Shown here: positions 52,710 through 60,484 of the stretch, in pieces | Numbering within the stretch: the first letter of the stretch is position 1 | Layout: every line of letters starts with the position of its first letter | Assembly: GCF_900100315.1 (NCBI RefSeq) | Contig: NZ_FNFF01000004.1 | Span: 491,523 to 555,522, forward strand | Length of the DNA: 64,000 bases | Reading direction: 5' to 3' | Source of the DNA: Streptomyces indicus | GTDB taxonomy: Bacteria; Actinomycetota; Actinomycetes; Streptomycetales; Streptomycetaceae | Program-made: the position numbers and the translations under genes | Notes under the pieces: model-generated | Databases searched by the model: none | Told to the model about the DNA's origin: nothing | The model's input: only the letters and a program-made list of their open reading frames with translations

Positions 52710-54182
52710 TCAGGCCGTCACGTGGAGGTGGGCCGTGGTGAGGGGCTCGGCCGGGGCGGGGGTCTTCGGCTTGCGGACGACGGCGTAGGCGATGACGAAG
52801 GCCGCGACGAGGAGGGCCGCGCCGACCGTGAAGGCGAGTTGGTAGCCGCTGGTCAGGGCCGCCGCCTCGGTGGCTCCCGCGGACAGGCGGGATTCGGTGC
52901 GGGAGGCCGCGAGGGTGGACAGGACCGCGACGCCCAGGGCCATGCCGATCTGCTGGGTCGTGTTGAACACCCCGGAGGCGAGACCGGCGTCGGACTCGCT
53001 CGCACCCGACATCCCGAGCGAGGTGAGGGCCGGCAGCGCGAGGCCGAAGCCTGCCGCGAGCAGCATCACCGGAAGCAGGTCGACGGCATAATTCGCGCGC
53101 TCCGGGAGGCGGGTGAGCAGCACGAGCATCGCCACCAGGAGGGCCAACCCGGCAAGCAGCACCCGCCGTTCGCCGAAGCGGGCGTTGAGCCGCGCGGAGA
53201 CGCCCAGGGAGACCGCGCCGATCACCACGGCCGCGGGCAGCATCGCCAGACCCGTCTCCGCGGCACCGTATCCGCGGACCCGCTGGAGGTAGAGCGCCAC
53301 CAGGACCTGGAAGGAGAAGAGCGCGGCGACCATCAGGATCTGCACCAGGTTCGCCCCCGTGACCTGGCGTGAGCGGAAGATGCGCAGGGGGACCAGCGGG
53401 GTGCGCGCCCGGGCCTGACGTGCCACGAAGGCGGCGAGCAGCAGTGCGGCGAGGGCGCCGAGGCCGAGGGTGTGGGCCGAGGTCCACCCGTACGACTCGA
53501 CCTTGACCACCGTGTAGATGCCCAGCATCAGGCCCGCGGTCACGAGCAGCGCACCGAGGATGTCCGCGCCCGCGGAGAGGCCGAGCCCGCGGTCGCGGGG
53601 CAGCACGGCGGCGGCGACCACCAGCGAGGCGAGGCCGATCGGGAGGTTGATGAAGAAGATCCAGTTCCACGTCAGTGCATCGGTGAGGACTCCGCCGACC
53701 ACCTGGCCTATGGACGCGCCGGCCGCGCCCGTGAAGCTGAACACCGCGATGGCACGCGCCCGTTCACGCGCCTCGGTGAAGAGGGTCACCAGGATGCCGA
53801 GGCTCACCGCCGCCGCCATCGCGCTGCCGACGCCCTGCAGGAAGCGGGCCGCGATGAGGACCGCGGGCGAGGCGGCGACACCCGCGAGGAGCGAGGCCGC
53901 GGTGAAGACCCCGGTGCCGTAGAGGAACATCCGGCGGCGGCCGAGCAGGTCACCGAGGCGTCCCGCGAGCAGGAGGAGGGAGCCGAAGGCGATCAGATAC
54001 GCGTTCACCACCCAGCTCAGGCCCGCCGGGGTGAAGCCCAGGTCGCTCTGCATGGCGGGCATCGCCACGGTCACGATCGAACCGTCGAGCACGATCATCA
54101 GCGTCCCGGTCGCCACCACGGCGAGCGAGAGCTGCTTGCTCCTTGCTGAAAGTGCTTGGGACATACGTGAGTTGGCAAGCAT
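52710..54182 (-). CDS. MFS drug/proton antiporter (DHA2, 14 helices)
   Basis: A 490-residue EmrB/QacA-type efflux pump. It has 14 predicted helices, motif A LLAGRLGDLLGRRRMFLYG, motif C within AGASIGQVVGGVLTD, and the DHA2 N-terminal MIVLDGSIVTVAMPAMQSDL with the conserved membrane Asp. The natural substrate is not predictable. GGAG lies 6 bases before ATG at 54182. It is divergent from a MarR regulator 113 bases away, the usual layout for a ligand-induced pump. Confidence 0.93.
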   Translation of the reverse strand: MLANSRMSQALSARSKQLSLAVVATGTLMIVLDGSIVTVAMPAMQSDLGFTPAGLSWVVNAYLIAFGSLLLLAGRLGDLLGRRRMFLYGTGVFTAASLLAGVAASPAVLIAARFLQGVGSAMAAAVSLGILVTLFTEARERARAIAVFSFTGAAGASIGQVVGGVLTDALTWNWIFFINLPIGLASLVVAAAVLPRDRGLGLSAGADILGALLVTAGLMLGIYTVVKVESYGWTSAHTLGLGALAALLLAAFVARQARARTPLVPLRIFRSRQVTGANLVQILMVAALFSFQVLVALYLQRVRGYGAAETGLAMLPAAVVIGAVSLGVSARLNARFGERRVLLAGLALLVAMLVLLTRLPERANYAVDLLPVMLLAAGFGLALPALTSLGMSGASESDAGLASGVFNTTQQIGMALGVAVLSTLAASRTESRLSAGATEAAALTSGYQLAFTVGAALLVAAFVIAYAVVRKPKTPAPAEPLTTAHLHVTA

Positions 54183-54218
54183 GACGCACTCCGGTCGTCG
54201 ACGGGGAAGCTGGTCGCT

Positions 54219-54232
54219 GTCGTTGAAACGAC
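54219..54232. promoter_or_regulatory. Candidate MarR operator
   Basis: GTCGTTGAAACGAC is a 6+2+6 palindrome in the divergent promoter region between the MFS pump and the MarR gene, of a size typical for MarR sites. The assignment is inferred from position. Confidence 0.45.
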
Positions 54233-54295
54233 CGTAGCAGATAGTTCCGTTGCAGACGATCCCTTTCGGATCGGAATCTCGGTTATGCTGAGGAC

Positions 54296-54790
54296 ATGAC
54301 TGCGATGGCCCCGCCCACCCGGACCGAGCCGGACCTCTCCTACCTGCTCGACTACGGCGGTCACGCGTTGCGCGCCCGGATGGCGTCGGCGCTCGCCGAG
54401 ATCGGCATCACCGCCCGTATGCACTGCGTCCTCGTGCATGCGATCGGCCAGGAGCGCACCCAGGCCCAGCTCGCCGAGATCGGCGACATGGACAAGACGA
54501 CGATGGTCGTGACGGTCGACGCCCTGGAGGAGGCGGGCCTCGCCGAGCGCCGCCCGTCCAGCACCGACCGCAGGGCCCGGATCATCCAGGTGACCGAGAA
54601 GGGTGCCCAGGTCGCCGAGGAGAGCCAGCGGATAGTGGACTCGGTGCACGAGCAGGCGCTGGCCGCGTTGCCCGAGGACGAGCGCGAGATCTTCCTGCGG
54701 GCGATGAAGCGGCTCGTCGAGGATCATCGGATGACGCCCGTCGAGGCCGAGGTCAAGAAGGCGGTCCGCCGGGCGCGGCAGCGTTCGTGA
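54296..54790 (+). CDS. MarR-family transcriptional regulator
   Basis: A 164-residue winged-helix regulator: ALAEIGITARMHCVLVHAIG, TQAQLAEIGDMDKTTMVVTV (recognition helix), ALEEAGLAERRPSSTDRRAR (wing with the typical DxRxR) and IIQVTEKGAQ. It should repress the divergent MFS pump and itself, responding to a small ligand. The -10-like TATGCT lies 6 bases before the ATG, suggesting leaderless initiation. A nucleotidyltransferase gene follows 13 bases after the stop. Confidence 0.92.
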   Translation: MTAMAPPTRTEPDLSYLLDYGGHALRARMASALAEIGITARMHCVLVHAIGQERTQAQLAEIGDMDKTTMVVTVDALEEAGLAERRPSSTDRRARIIQVTEKGAQVAEESQRIVDSVHEQALAALPEDEREIFLRAMKRLVEDHRMTPVEAEVKKAVRRARQRS

Positions 54791-54803
54791 CGGGGCGGCG
54801 TTC

Positions 54804-55673
54804 ATGACGAGGCGGCGCTCGCGTCGCGAGGCGTCGGACGATGAGGGGAAAGAGGTGCGGGGCGGGATGCCGGACGAGGTGCAGGGCGGCGTGTCCGACG
54901 AGGTGCAGGGCGGAGTGTCCGACGAGGTGTCCGATGAGGAGTTCCCCGGCTATGTGGCCGAGCGGCTCGCGGCTCTGCCCGGTGTACGGGCCGTCACGCT
55001 CGGCGGCTCGCGCGCCCAGGGCACCCACACCGAGCGCAGCGACTGGGACTTCGCCCTCTACTACCGCGGCACCTTCGACCCCGAGGCGCTCCGTGCCGTC
55101 GGCTGGCCCGGGCAGGTGTCCGAGCTGGGCGGCTGGGGCGGCGGTGTGTTCAACGGGGGCGCATGGCTGACCGTGGCCGGCCGCGCGATCGACGTGCACT
55201 ACCGCGACCTCGACGTGGTCGAGCACGAGCTGGCCGAGGCGCGCGCGGGCCGCTTCCACTGGGAGCCGCTGATGTTCCATCTCGCGGGAATCCCCAGCTA
55301 CTTGGTGGTCGCCGAGCTCGCGATCAACAAGGTCCTGCACGGCGAGCTGCCGCGCCCCGACTACCCGCAGGCCCTGCGCGAGCGTGCACCGGACGTCTGG
55401 CGTGAGCGCGCCGCCCTGACCCTCGCCTACGCGAAGGCCAACTCCGCCCCGCGCGCCCAGCCCACGGAGGTGGCGGGCGCGATCAGCACGGCGGCGATGT
55501 ACACGGCCCACGCGGTGCTCGCGGCGCGGGGCGAGTGGGTCACCAACGAGAAGACCCTGCTCGGCCGTTCCGGTCTGCGGCCGGTCGACGCCATCGTGGC
55601 CGGGCTGCGGCCGGACGCCGACGCGCTGGTTCGCTCGGTCGAGGAGGCGGAGGCCTTGTTCGGGAAGGTCTGA
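54804..55673 (+). CDS. Nucleotidyltransferase-domain protein
   Basis: A 289-residue protein of the DNA-polymerase-beta nucleotidyltransferase superfamily: TLGGSRAQGTHTERSDWDFA has the GS-x(n)-DxD catalytic pattern, followed by VAGRAIDVHYRDLDVVEHEL carrying the third acidic residue. A helical C-terminal domain (AISTAAMYTAHAVLAARGEW) follows. Aminoglycoside adenylyltransferase-like and MNT-toxin-like roles are both possible; the DxD site looks intact. The N-terminal ~45 residues contain a DEVQGGVS tandem repeat. ATG at 54867 is an alternative start. Confidence 0.82.
   Translation: MTRRRSRREASDDEGKEVRGGMPDEVQGGVSDEVQGGVSDEVSDEEFPGYVAERLAALPGVRAVTLGGSRAQGTHTERSDWDFALYYRGTFDPEALRAVGWPGQVSELGGWGGGVFNGGAWLTVAGRAIDVHYRDLDVVEHELAEARAGRFHWEPLMFHLAGIPSYLVVAELAINKVLHGELPRPDYPQALRERAPDVWRERAALTLAYAKANSAPRAQPTEVAGAISTAAMYTAHAVLAARGEWVTNEKTLLGRSGLRPVDAIVAGLRPDADALVRSVEEAEALFGKV
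54873..54932 (+). repeat. 24-bp tandem repeat, 2.5 copies, in frame
   Basis: Units beginning GACGAGGTGCAGGGCGG at 54873 and 54897, then a half unit at 54921, encode an acidic DEVQGGVS repeat at the N-terminus of the nucleotidyltransferase. One base differs between the two full units. Confidence 0.85.
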
Positions 55674-55772
55674 GGGTGCGGTAGAGGGCGGGGCCGAGCG
55701 GCGCGCCGCCTCAACGCCCCCTGTCCCGCCAGCTGTTGACAGCGCGCAGGCCCGCAGGTCACAGTCCCGCGA

Positions 55773-57380
55773 ATGGAACCGAGCGACCTCACCCCCGCCG
55801 AAGCGCAGGTCTGGGCGGCGTTCCCGCATGGGGCAGCACTGGACTTCCGTACCTCCGAGGACGAGGACATCACCCGCGGCGCCGGCTGGGGGCCCGACCG
55901 CACACTGCGGGCCGAGGTGCTCTCCGCCCTGCTGCTCGACGGCCCGCGCACAGCGGGGGAGATCCCGGCGCTGCGGGTCGCGGGAGCCCGGATCGTCGGC
56001 AAGTTGTTCCTGCTGTACGGGCAGATCGAGTGCGCGGTGAGCCTCCTCGGCTGCCACTTCGACGAGATACCGGTCCTGTTCGGGGCCCGGACGCGCCGGG
56101 TGTACCTGGGGGAGTGCGTGCTGCCCGGGCTGTCCGCCGGCAGTGTGGTCGTCGACGGGGATCTGTCCCTGGAGGACTGCCGGATCGGCGGCCAGGTGAC
56201 CCTCACAGGTGCCCAGATCGCCGGGACGCTGACCCTCGACCGGGCCGTTCTCGGGGCGGAGGGCGGCATCGGCACCATGCTCGACCTGGACCGAGCGGGG
56301 ATCGGCGGCGCGCTGTCGGCCCGTTCGCTCGTCGTGCACGGCGTGAGCCGGCTCGCATCGGTGACGACCGGCGGTGAGGTGCGCCTGGACTCTGCGCGGC
56401 TGCTCCGGCCGGACGGGTTGGCGCTGAACGCTCCCGGGCTCCAAGTCGGTACGTTCCTCAGCGCGGTGGGCCTGACCGCCCGAGGCGAGGTCCGGCTCTA
56501 CAGCACTGGGGTGGGCGGCACCCTCAACCTCGCGCACGCGACGCTCGACAACCCGGCCGACACAGCCCTGCACGCATCGAATCTCGTCGTAGGCGCCGAC
56601 CTGAAGGCCACGGGCATGACGGCGCGGGGGCGCATCAACCTGCGCGGCGCCCGCATACCGGGCCAACTCGTCCTGTCCGAGGCCACGTTGCACCACCCCG
56701 GCAACACCGCGCTGCGTGGCGACGGCATGGTCGTGGGCGAACTGTGGCTGAGCGGACTCGCGCCCGCCGAGGGCACGTTCAGCCTGCGCCGTACCCAGGC
56801 CGACCTGATCCACGGCGATCCTGAGAGCTGGCCGCAGCACGTGCGCCTCGACGGTCTCACCTACACCTTGCTCGTCCCGCACGAGCCGGCCGCGCGCCGC
56901 CTCCCCCTCCTGACCCGCGACATCGACGGCTACGTCCCCCACTCGTACGAACAACTCGCCCTCGCCTACCGCGCCCTGGGCGACGACACCGCCGCACGCA
57001 CGGTCCAGCTCGCCAAACAGCGCCGCCACCGCGCGACCCTGCCGGTCCACGCCAAGGCCTGGGGCCTGCTCCAGGACCTCACCGTGGGCTACGGTTTCCG
57101 GCCCGTGCGCGCCGCCGGATGGCTGCTCTCGCTGCTCCTGACCGGCTGGATCGCGTACACGGTGCAGCCGCCCCCGGCGCTCAAGGAGGGCGAGGCCCCG
57201 GACTTCTCGTCGTTCTTCTACGCCCTGGACCTCCTGCTGCCGCTCGTCGACCTCGGCCAGGAGAGGGCCTACGCGCCCGAGGGCGGTCTTCAGACGCTCT
57301 CGTACGTGCTGATCCTCGCGGGGTGGGTCCTCGCGACGACAGTCGCGGCGGGGATCACCCGGGCGCTCAGCCGGCAGTAG
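55773..57380 (+). CDS. Beta-helix protein with C-terminal membrane helices
   Basis: A 535-residue protein. Residues ~50-330 are a run of short irregular repeats (for example ...VVVDGDLSLEDCRIGGQVTL, GEVRLYSTGVGGTLNLAHAT, GRINLRGARIPGQLVLSEAT) that predict a right-handed beta-helix. A helical linker with YVPHSYEQLALAYRALGDD and AKQRRHRATLP follows, then two membrane helices (AAGWLLSLLLTGWIAYTV and LQTLSYVLILAGWVLATTVA). Streptomyces homologues are often labelled membrane-associated oxidoreductase, but I see no cofactor motif to support that. The N-terminus FPHGAALDFRTSEDEDI has no recognised domain. Confidence 0.75.
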   Translation: MEPSDLTPAEAQVWAAFPHGAALDFRTSEDEDITRGAGWGPDRTLRAEVLSALLLDGPRTAGEIPALRVAGARIVGKLFLLYGQIECAVSLLGCHFDEIPVLFGARTRRVYLGECVLPGLSAGSVVVDGDLSLEDCRIGGQVTLTGAQIAGTLTLDRAVLGAEGGIGTMLDLDRAGIGGALSARSLVVHGVSRLASVTTGGEVRLDSARLLRPDGLALNAPGLQVGTFLSAVGLTARGEVRLYSTGVGGTLNLAHATLDNPADTALHASNLVVGADLKATGMTARGRINLRGARIPGQLVLSEATLHHPGNTALRGDGMVVGELWLSGLAPAEGTFSLRRTQADLIHGDPESWPQHVRLDGLTYTLLVPHEPAARRLPLLTRDIDGYVPHSYEQLALAYRALGDDTAARTVQLAKQRRHRATLPVHAKAWGLLQDLTVGYGFRPVRAAGWLLSLLLTGWIAYTVQPPPALKEGEAPDFSSFFYALDLLLPLVDLGQERAYAPEGGLQTLSYVLILAGWVLATTVAAGITRALSRQ

Positions 57381-57382
57381 GC

Positions 57383-57406
57383 GGGGCAGGGGCAGGGGCA
57401 GGGGCA
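57383..57406 (+). repeat. (GGGGCA)4 run
   Basis: Four exact GGGGCA hexamers followed by degenerate GAGGCA copies. The four G4 tracts spaced by two bases could fold as a G-quadruplex on the plus strand, just after the beta-helix gene and about 90 bases before the MFS gene. Confidence 0.75.
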
Positions 57407-57496
57407 GAGGCAGAGACAGGCAGGACGGCGAAAGCAAGGGCGGGGCGGCGCGCTCGGCAGGTGGCCGGTCCCGTGGCGCGCCCGCATAATCCGCAT

Positions 57497-59044
57497 ATGG
57501 CCGCTGCCGCCGATCCCGCCACCCTCCGTACCGGAACCGCCGCCGGCCGCTGGGTGCTGCTCACCACGGTGCTCGGCTCGACGATGGTGCTGCTCGACTC
57601 GACCGTCGTGAACGTGGCGCTGCGGCGCATCGGCGACGATCTCGACACGGACCTGGCCGCGCTGCAGTGGACCGTCAACGCCTACATGCTGGCGCTCGCC
57701 GGACTGATCCTGCTCGGCGGTGCGCTGGGTGACCGTTTCGGGCGGCGGCGCGTCTTCGTGATCGGCGTCGTCTGGTTCGCGCTCGCCTCCCTGCTGTGCG
57801 GGCTCGCGCCCAACGCCGAGGTCCTCATCGCGGCACGGGCCCTGCAAGGGGTGGGTGGTGCGCTCCTGACACCCGGGTCGCTCGCGCTGATCCAGGCGTC
57901 GTTCCACCCCGACGACCGGTCCGCCGCGGTCGGGCTGTGGTCCGGGTTCGGCGGTGTGGGGGCTGCAGTCGGGCCGTTCCTCGGCGGGTGGCTCGTGGAC
58001 GGTCCCGGCTGGCGCTGGGTGTTCCTGCTCAATGTGCCGCTGGCCGCGGTCTGCGTCCCGGTCGCGCTGCGCCACGTACCGGAGTCCAGGGACGGGCAGG
58101 CGCACGGGCGCTTCGACATCCCCGGAGCGGTGCTCGGCGCACTCGCCCTGGCCTTCCTCACGTACGCGCTGATCGCCGCACCCGACGCCGGGGCCTCCGC
58201 GGTCGTCGTCGGCTCGGCCGTCGCGGGGGTCGTGGCCACCGCGGCCTTCCTCTACGTCGAGCGGCACAGCAAGGAACCGATGATGCCGCTCTCGGTCTTC
58301 GCGTCCCGGCAGTTCAGCGCGGTCAACCTCGTGACCCTGTGCGTGTACGGAGCGTTCGGCGGCTTCTTCTTCCTGTCCGCGCTCCAACTCCAGGTCGTCA
58401 CGGGCTACTCGGCGCTCGCCGCGGGCACGGCGCTGCTGCCGACCACGATCCTGATGCTGCTGTTCTCGGCCCGCTCCGGGGCGCTCGGACAGCGGATCGG
58501 ACCGCGGCTGCCGCTCACGGTCGGCCCGCTGCTGTGCGCCGCGGGCATGCTGCTCTTCCTGCGGGCGGGGCCGGGTGCCTCGTATCTGCTCGACGTCCTG
58601 CCGGCCGTGCTGGTGCTCGGCCTGGGCATGGTCACGCTGGTCGCTCCGCTCACCGCGACCGTGCTGGCCTCGGTGGACCAGTCCCGTGCGGGTCTTGCGA
58701 GCGGGATCAACAACGCGGCGGCCCGTGCGGCCGGCCTGATCGCGGTGGCCGCGCTGCCGCTGCTCGTGGGGATGGGCCCCGACGCGTATCGCTCGGCGGC
58801 CGAGTTCGACCGCGCCTTCCGGCTGGCGATGCCGCTGTGTGCGGCGCTGCTCGCGGCCGGTGCGCTGCTCGCCTGGCTCACGGTGCGCAATCCGGGACCG
58901 GTCGAGACGGAGCCGGAGTCGGAGCCGTGTCATCCGGAGTGCCTGACGCATTGCGCGCTGGACGCTCCACCGCTGGAGAACGGCGGCGCCTCGCCGTCGG
59001 CGGGCGGAAGTTCAAGTGCGGAGAGGGATACCGAGGAGCGGTGA
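57497..59044 (+). CDS. MFS transporter (DHA2, 14 helices)
   Basis: A 515-residue efflux transporter: LGSTMVLLDSTVVNVALRRI, LQWTVNAYMLALAGLILLGG, motif A GALGDRFGRRRVFVIG, and the DHA2 pattern FGGVGAAVGPFLGGWLVDG. The C-terminal ~45 residues after the last helix are hydrophilic, with three Cys, and Ser/Glu-rich. There is no adjacent regulator, unlike the first pump. ATG at 57497 lacks a strong ribosome site. It is the last plus-strand chromosomal gene before the transposon. Confidence 0.92.
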   Translation: MAAAADPATLRTGTAAGRWVLLTTVLGSTMVLLDSTVVNVALRRIGDDLDTDLAALQWTVNAYMLALAGLILLGGALGDRFGRRRVFVIGVVWFALASLLCGLAPNAEVLIAARALQGVGGALLTPGSLALIQASFHPDDRSAAVGLWSGFGGVGAAVGPFLGGWLVDGPGWRWVFLLNVPLAAVCVPVALRHVPESRDGQAHGRFDIPGAVLGALALAFLTYALIAAPDAGASAVVVGSAVAGVVATAAFLYVERHSKEPMMPLSVFASRQFSAVNLVTLCVYGAFGGFFFLSALQLQVVTGYSALAAGTALLPTTILMLLFSARSGALGQRIGPRLPLTVGPLLCAAGMLLFLRAGPGASYLLDVLPAVLVLGLGMVTLVAPLTATVLASVDQSRAGLASGINNAAARAAGLIAVAALPLLVGMGPDAYRSAAEFDRAFRLAMPLCAALLAAGALLAWLTVRNPGPVETEPESEPCHPECLTHCALDAPPLENGGASPSAGGSSSAERDTEER

Positions 59045-59110
59045 CCCTGCTGGGGGCCGGAGGCCTGGGGCCTGCGGGCTCGGGGTCCTGGTCTGGCTGG
59101 GTGGCGTGGC

Positions 59111-59299
59111 TCAGGCGGCGACGGTGACGATCGGCCGGTTCTGGGGCTGCGTACGGATCGGGCCCTCGGGCTGCGAGGGGATCAGGGTGAGCAGCGGGCG
59201 GTGCGGCGGCACGATCTCCCCGCCGGGCAGCAGCTCGCCGGTGTCGTCGACTATGCCGATCAGTCTTCCGGGTGTCTTTGATGTCCAACTCGCTTCCAT
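59111..59299 (-). CDS. Small protein of unknown function at the element boundary
   Basis: A 62-residue protein (core RLIGIVDDTGELLPGGEIVP and RPLLTLIPSQPEGP) with strong G/C third-position bias from codon 13 on. Its first 12 codons, in contrast, use AGT, ACA, TCA, ACA and AGA, atypical for this genome. That changed stretch is next to the transposon, suggesting that the 5' end was replaced or is a transition zone. ATG at 59299 is the only good start. I do not recognise the family. Confidence 0.6.
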   Translation of the reverse strand: MEASWTSKTPGRLIGIVDDTGELLPGGEIVPPHRPLLTLIPSQPEGPIRTQPQNRPIVTVAA

Positions 59300-59320
59300 G
59301 GGAGGGCCTTTCGGTGCTAC

Positions 59321-60484
59321 ATGGACGGGTTCTGTTCGCCTGTCCATGTCGTCCTGGGGTGTGGTGTGTCGTTCGCTGTGCAGAGACTGCGGTTGTCCGC
59401 GGACGGTCCGGTCTCGTACACCGTGGTGGGGGCCGACGGCTTGCCCGTCGATGCGGTGGAGGAGTTCCTCGGGTACCTGGCGGCGAGGGGTGCGTCGCCG
59501 AACACGGTGCAGGGCTACGCGTACGACCTGCGGGACTTCTTCGTCTGGCTGGAGCAGACGGGCCTCGACTTCCGGCGCGTGCGCCTGGAGGTGTTGGCCC
59601 AGTTCTTCGACTGGCTGCGTCGTCCGAAGCCGGCCCGTGCACCGGGGGTGTTCGTGCTGCCCGGTGTCGGCCAGGCGCTGGAGAACACCACGTTGCAGCG
59701 GAAGCGGGCCGCGCTCGCGTCGTTCTACCGGTTCCACGCCCGGCGGGACGAGGACGTGCCCGCGCTGCTGGGAAACTTGCTGGGCAGGCAGCCGACCGGC
59801 TCCTACACGCCGATGCTGGCGCACACCCAGCGGGGCGGTGAGGTCGAGTACAGCCCGATCCGCATCCCCGCCCACCGCAAGCCGCCCCGGACGCTGACCG
59901 AGAACGAGGTCCAGCGGCTGATGAGCGCCTGCAACCGGCGCCGGGACCGGTTCCTTATCGCTCTCCTCGACGACTCGGGGCTGCGGATCAGCGAGGCCCT
60001 GGGCCTGCGGCATGCCGACCTGAACCTCCGCAAGGGAGAGGTGCACGTCGTTCCGCGCGAGAACAACGCCAACCGGGCCCGCGTCAAGGGCATGAAGGGC
60101 CGGATCATCCCGGTGAGGCCGGAGCTGTTCGATCGCTACGCCGCCTACATGGAGAGCGAGTACGGCGCGCTGGACTGCGACTTCGTGTTCGCCAACCTCT
60201 TCCGCGCGCCGATCGGCTCCCCGATGACCCGGGCGAACGTCAACGAACTGGTGGAACGCCTGCAGAAGCGGACCGGCATCACGCACTTCTCGCCGCACGC
60301 CTGCCGGCACACCTACGCCACCCGGCTGTTGCGGGCCGAGGTGCCGATCGAGGTCGTGGCCGAACTCCTCGGTCATGCCAGCCCGCAGACCACGGCCGAG
60401 ATCTACAGTCACCTCGATGTCGAGGATCATCGCCGGGTGCTCCTCTCGGCCGGGATCATCAGGGACGGGGCATCGGCCCGGTGA
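59321..60484 (+). CDS. tnpA: Tyrosine recombinase TnpA of Tn554-like element
   Basis: A 387-residue integrase. The SAM-like core-binding domain spans ~45-150 (YLAARGASPNTVQGYAYDL). The catalytic domain has all active residues: Arg222 in DSGLRISEAL, His326-x-x-Arg329 in HACRHTYATRLL, His352 in LGHASPQTT and nucleophile Tyr362 in AEIYSHL. The start is uncertain: ATG at 59321 lies inside an inverted repeat, and GTG at 59366 gives 372 residues. Its stop overlaps the tnpB start by 4 bases (GTGA). Confidence 0.92.
   Translation: MDGFCSPVHVVLGCGVSFAVQRLRLSADGPVSYTVVGADGLPVDAVEEFLGYLAARGASPNTVQGYAYDLRDFFVWLEQTGLDFRRVRLEVLAQFFDWLRRPKPARAPGVFVLPGVGQALENTTLQRKRAALASFYRFHARRDEDVPALLGNLLGRQPTGSYTPMLAHTQRGGEVEYSPIRIPAHRKPPRTLTENEVQRLMSACNRRRDRFLIALLDDSGLRISEALGLRHADLNLRKGEVHVVPRENNANRARVKGMKGRIIPVRPELFDRYAAYMESEYGALDCDFVFANLFRAPIGSPMTRANVNELVERLQKRTGITHFSPHACRHTYATRLLRAEVPIEVVAELLGHASPQTTAEIYSHLDVEDHRRVLLSAGIIRDGASAR

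Noticed and set aside
59366..60484. XerC/D-type housekeeping recombinase
   Set aside because: The overlap with a 762-residue zinc-module recombinase and a DUF6262 gene identifies a Tn554-type module instead.
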